A stretch of DNA of 5,502 bases, taken from contig JALRBB010000307.1 of the NCBI GenBank assembly GCA_023257915.1, positions 1 to 5,502 on the forward strand, written 5' to 3'. Shown here piece by piece: positions 4,582-5,502 of this stretch. The notes below the pieces were generated by a model. That model made no database searches and was not told the origin of the DNA. It saw only the letters and a program-made list of their open reading frames with translations. The stretch is from Quisquiliibacterium sp. Lineage in GTDB: Bacteria > Pseudomonadota > Gammaproteobacteria > Burkholderiales > Burkholderiaceae_E. A program made the position numbers and the translations under genes. The stretch's first letter is position 1. Each line of letters opens with the position of its first letter.

Positions 4582-5502
4582 AAATCATGGCCGCCCATCT
4601 GACCGCCCTTGAGCGCGACCTGCAGCCCGTCGATCGGGCTACCCGGTGCGACAAAGCGGCACAGGGGCGCGCCGCGCGCGAGCCGCGCGGCGACCACCAG
4701 CGCCTGCGGCGCCAGCACCTTCGTGACCTGGCTCGAGGTGTCGCCACCGGACAGCAACAGGCGCTCGAGCGGCACCCGCGACAGGATCTCGCGCGCCACC
4801 AGGCCAAGCCGCATGCCAAGCGTGCGCCCGCCCTTGTGCTTTGCCTGCTCGCGCGTGAGCCCGCGAGCCTGCAAGGATCCGATCATCGCCTCGATACGCG
4901 CATCGTCCGGGCCGCGCGCGGTGTGCAGCATCACGCTGCGGCCGCGCTTGAGCAACGCACTGGCGGCCACCGTGATCTGCCCGAGCTCGTCCTGCCAGCG
5001 CGCCTCGTCGACCAACGCCGCGGCGTCGACCGGCAGGTCTGCAAACCCCGCCGCCAGCGCCGAGTCGATCTGCTGCGCGCTGAGCCGGGACGCACTGCCC
5101 GAAATCGCCAGCACCCGCTCGACCGCGTCGAACCGGTCGTATTGATCGACCGGGCGCGAGCCGCCCTGCTGCGCGTCCCACCACTGGGTCAGCGCATATT
5201 CAGCGCCGGACGAACCGACAACAAACAGCGGCGCGCATTGCTGCGCATGCTGCGTCAGCAGCCGACCAAGCGCCGTCATGTGAGCACTTACTGCGCCGTC
5301 AAGGGTAATTGCATCGAAATCTTGCTCGAGCAACTGCTGGAACTTGGCGTCGATCGCCTCACGCCCGGCCTCGAACACGTCCAGCGGCAGATTACCGATC
5401 GACAGCGGCGCCTGCCTGGACAGATGCAGCGCGAGATCGCTTTCGTTCATCGGCGTGACCGGATGCACGCTCATGATCGGATGCCGGTCGATCCGGTACA
5501 CC
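4551..5502 (-). CDS. DUF1537 four-carbon acid sugar kinase-type protein, N-terminus cut by the right edge
   Basis: DUF1537 proteins are ATP-dependent kinases of sugar acids (threonate, erythronate and, in the apionate routes, 3-oxo-isoapionate). About 316 C-terminal residues are present of a usual ~420-450. The missing part holds the start of the N-terminal substrate-binding domain. Counting from the codon at 5499-5501: HPVTPMNESDL at 13-23, VVGSSGAEYAL at 94-104, LAISGSAS at 131-138 at the domain boundary, LGMRLGLVAREIL at 228-240, LLLSGGDTSS at 248-257 (the nucleotide-site GGDTS motif), PGSPIDGLQVALKGG at 286-300 and QMGGHDFFDEA at 301-311. The GTG codon at the edge is almost certainly an internal Val, since the family continues well upstream. 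It is first in reading order of the - strand set and is followed after 38 nt by the oxidoreductase. The pairing suggests oxidation or isomerisation of a sugar acid followed by phosphorylation. The specific substrate cannot be fixed from this fragment. Confidence 0.92.
   Translation of the reverse strand, partial: VYRIDRHPIMSVHPVTPMNESDLALHLSRQAPLSIGNLPLDVFEAGREAIDAKFQQLLEQDFDAITLDGAVSAHMTALGRLLTQHAQQCAPLFVVGSSGAEYALTQWWDAQQGGSRPVDQYDRFDAVERVLAISGSASRLSAQQIDSALAAGFADLPVDAAALVDEARWQDELGQITVAASALLKRGRSVMLHTARGPDDARIEAMIGSLQARGLTREQAKHKGGRTLGMRLGLVAREILSRVPLERLLLSGGDTSSQVTKVLAPQALVVAARLARGAPLCRFVAPGSPIDGLQVALKGGQMGGHDFFDEARRGKA

Noticed and set aside
5499..5501. GTG at the right edge as a start codon for the DUF1537 protein.
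   Set aside because: The family extends well over 100 residues further upstream and there is no space to see a ribosome site, so it is most likely an internal valine.

Overview
The base composition is GC-rich, roughly two thirds G+C by eye, with strong G/C bias at third codon positions, close-packed genes and GTG as well as ATG starts. The protein sequences look proteobacterial, most like Burkholderiales-type Betaproteobacteria. That placement is an impression from protein style, not a marker gene. The genes at both ends are cut, so this reads like a stretch, or a whole short contig, from a larger chromosome.

Left half, + strand (about 199-3152): a compact acyl-CoA cluster. In order it holds the C-terminal half of a thiolase, a short-chain dehydrogenase/reductase (SDR) whose GTG start directly follows the thiolase stop, a RidA-family protein that overlaps the SDR by 7 nt, and after a 69-nt gap a complete acyl-CoA dehydrogenase. 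Thiolase and acyl-CoA dehydrogenase are the last and first enzymes of a beta-oxidation-type route. The SDR and the RidA-like protein are probably accessory steps for the same substrate, which the sequence does not identify.

Right half, - strand (5502 down to 3262): a convergent three-gene set read right to left. It holds a DUF1537-family acid-sugar kinase cut at its N-terminus by the window edge, a 277-residue Rossmann-fold oxidoreductase resembling the phosphogluconate-dehydrogenase-C-terminal / D-apionate oxidoisomerase (ApnO) type, and a 131-residue protein that I cannot assign but that has several enzyme-like motifs. Kinase plus oxidoreductase suggests catabolism of a sugar acid, possibly apionate-like. 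The small protein is the best candidate for something undescribed.

The first ~196 bases do not encode the middle of a thiolase in any + frame. They read as plausible protein only on the - strand, so the thiolase probably meets unrelated sequence there, through an assembly chimera or a real rearrangement. The two gene groups meet tail to tail across 109 bp with no convincing terminator. No RNA genes, CRISPR arrays, insertion sequences or phage genes were seen.
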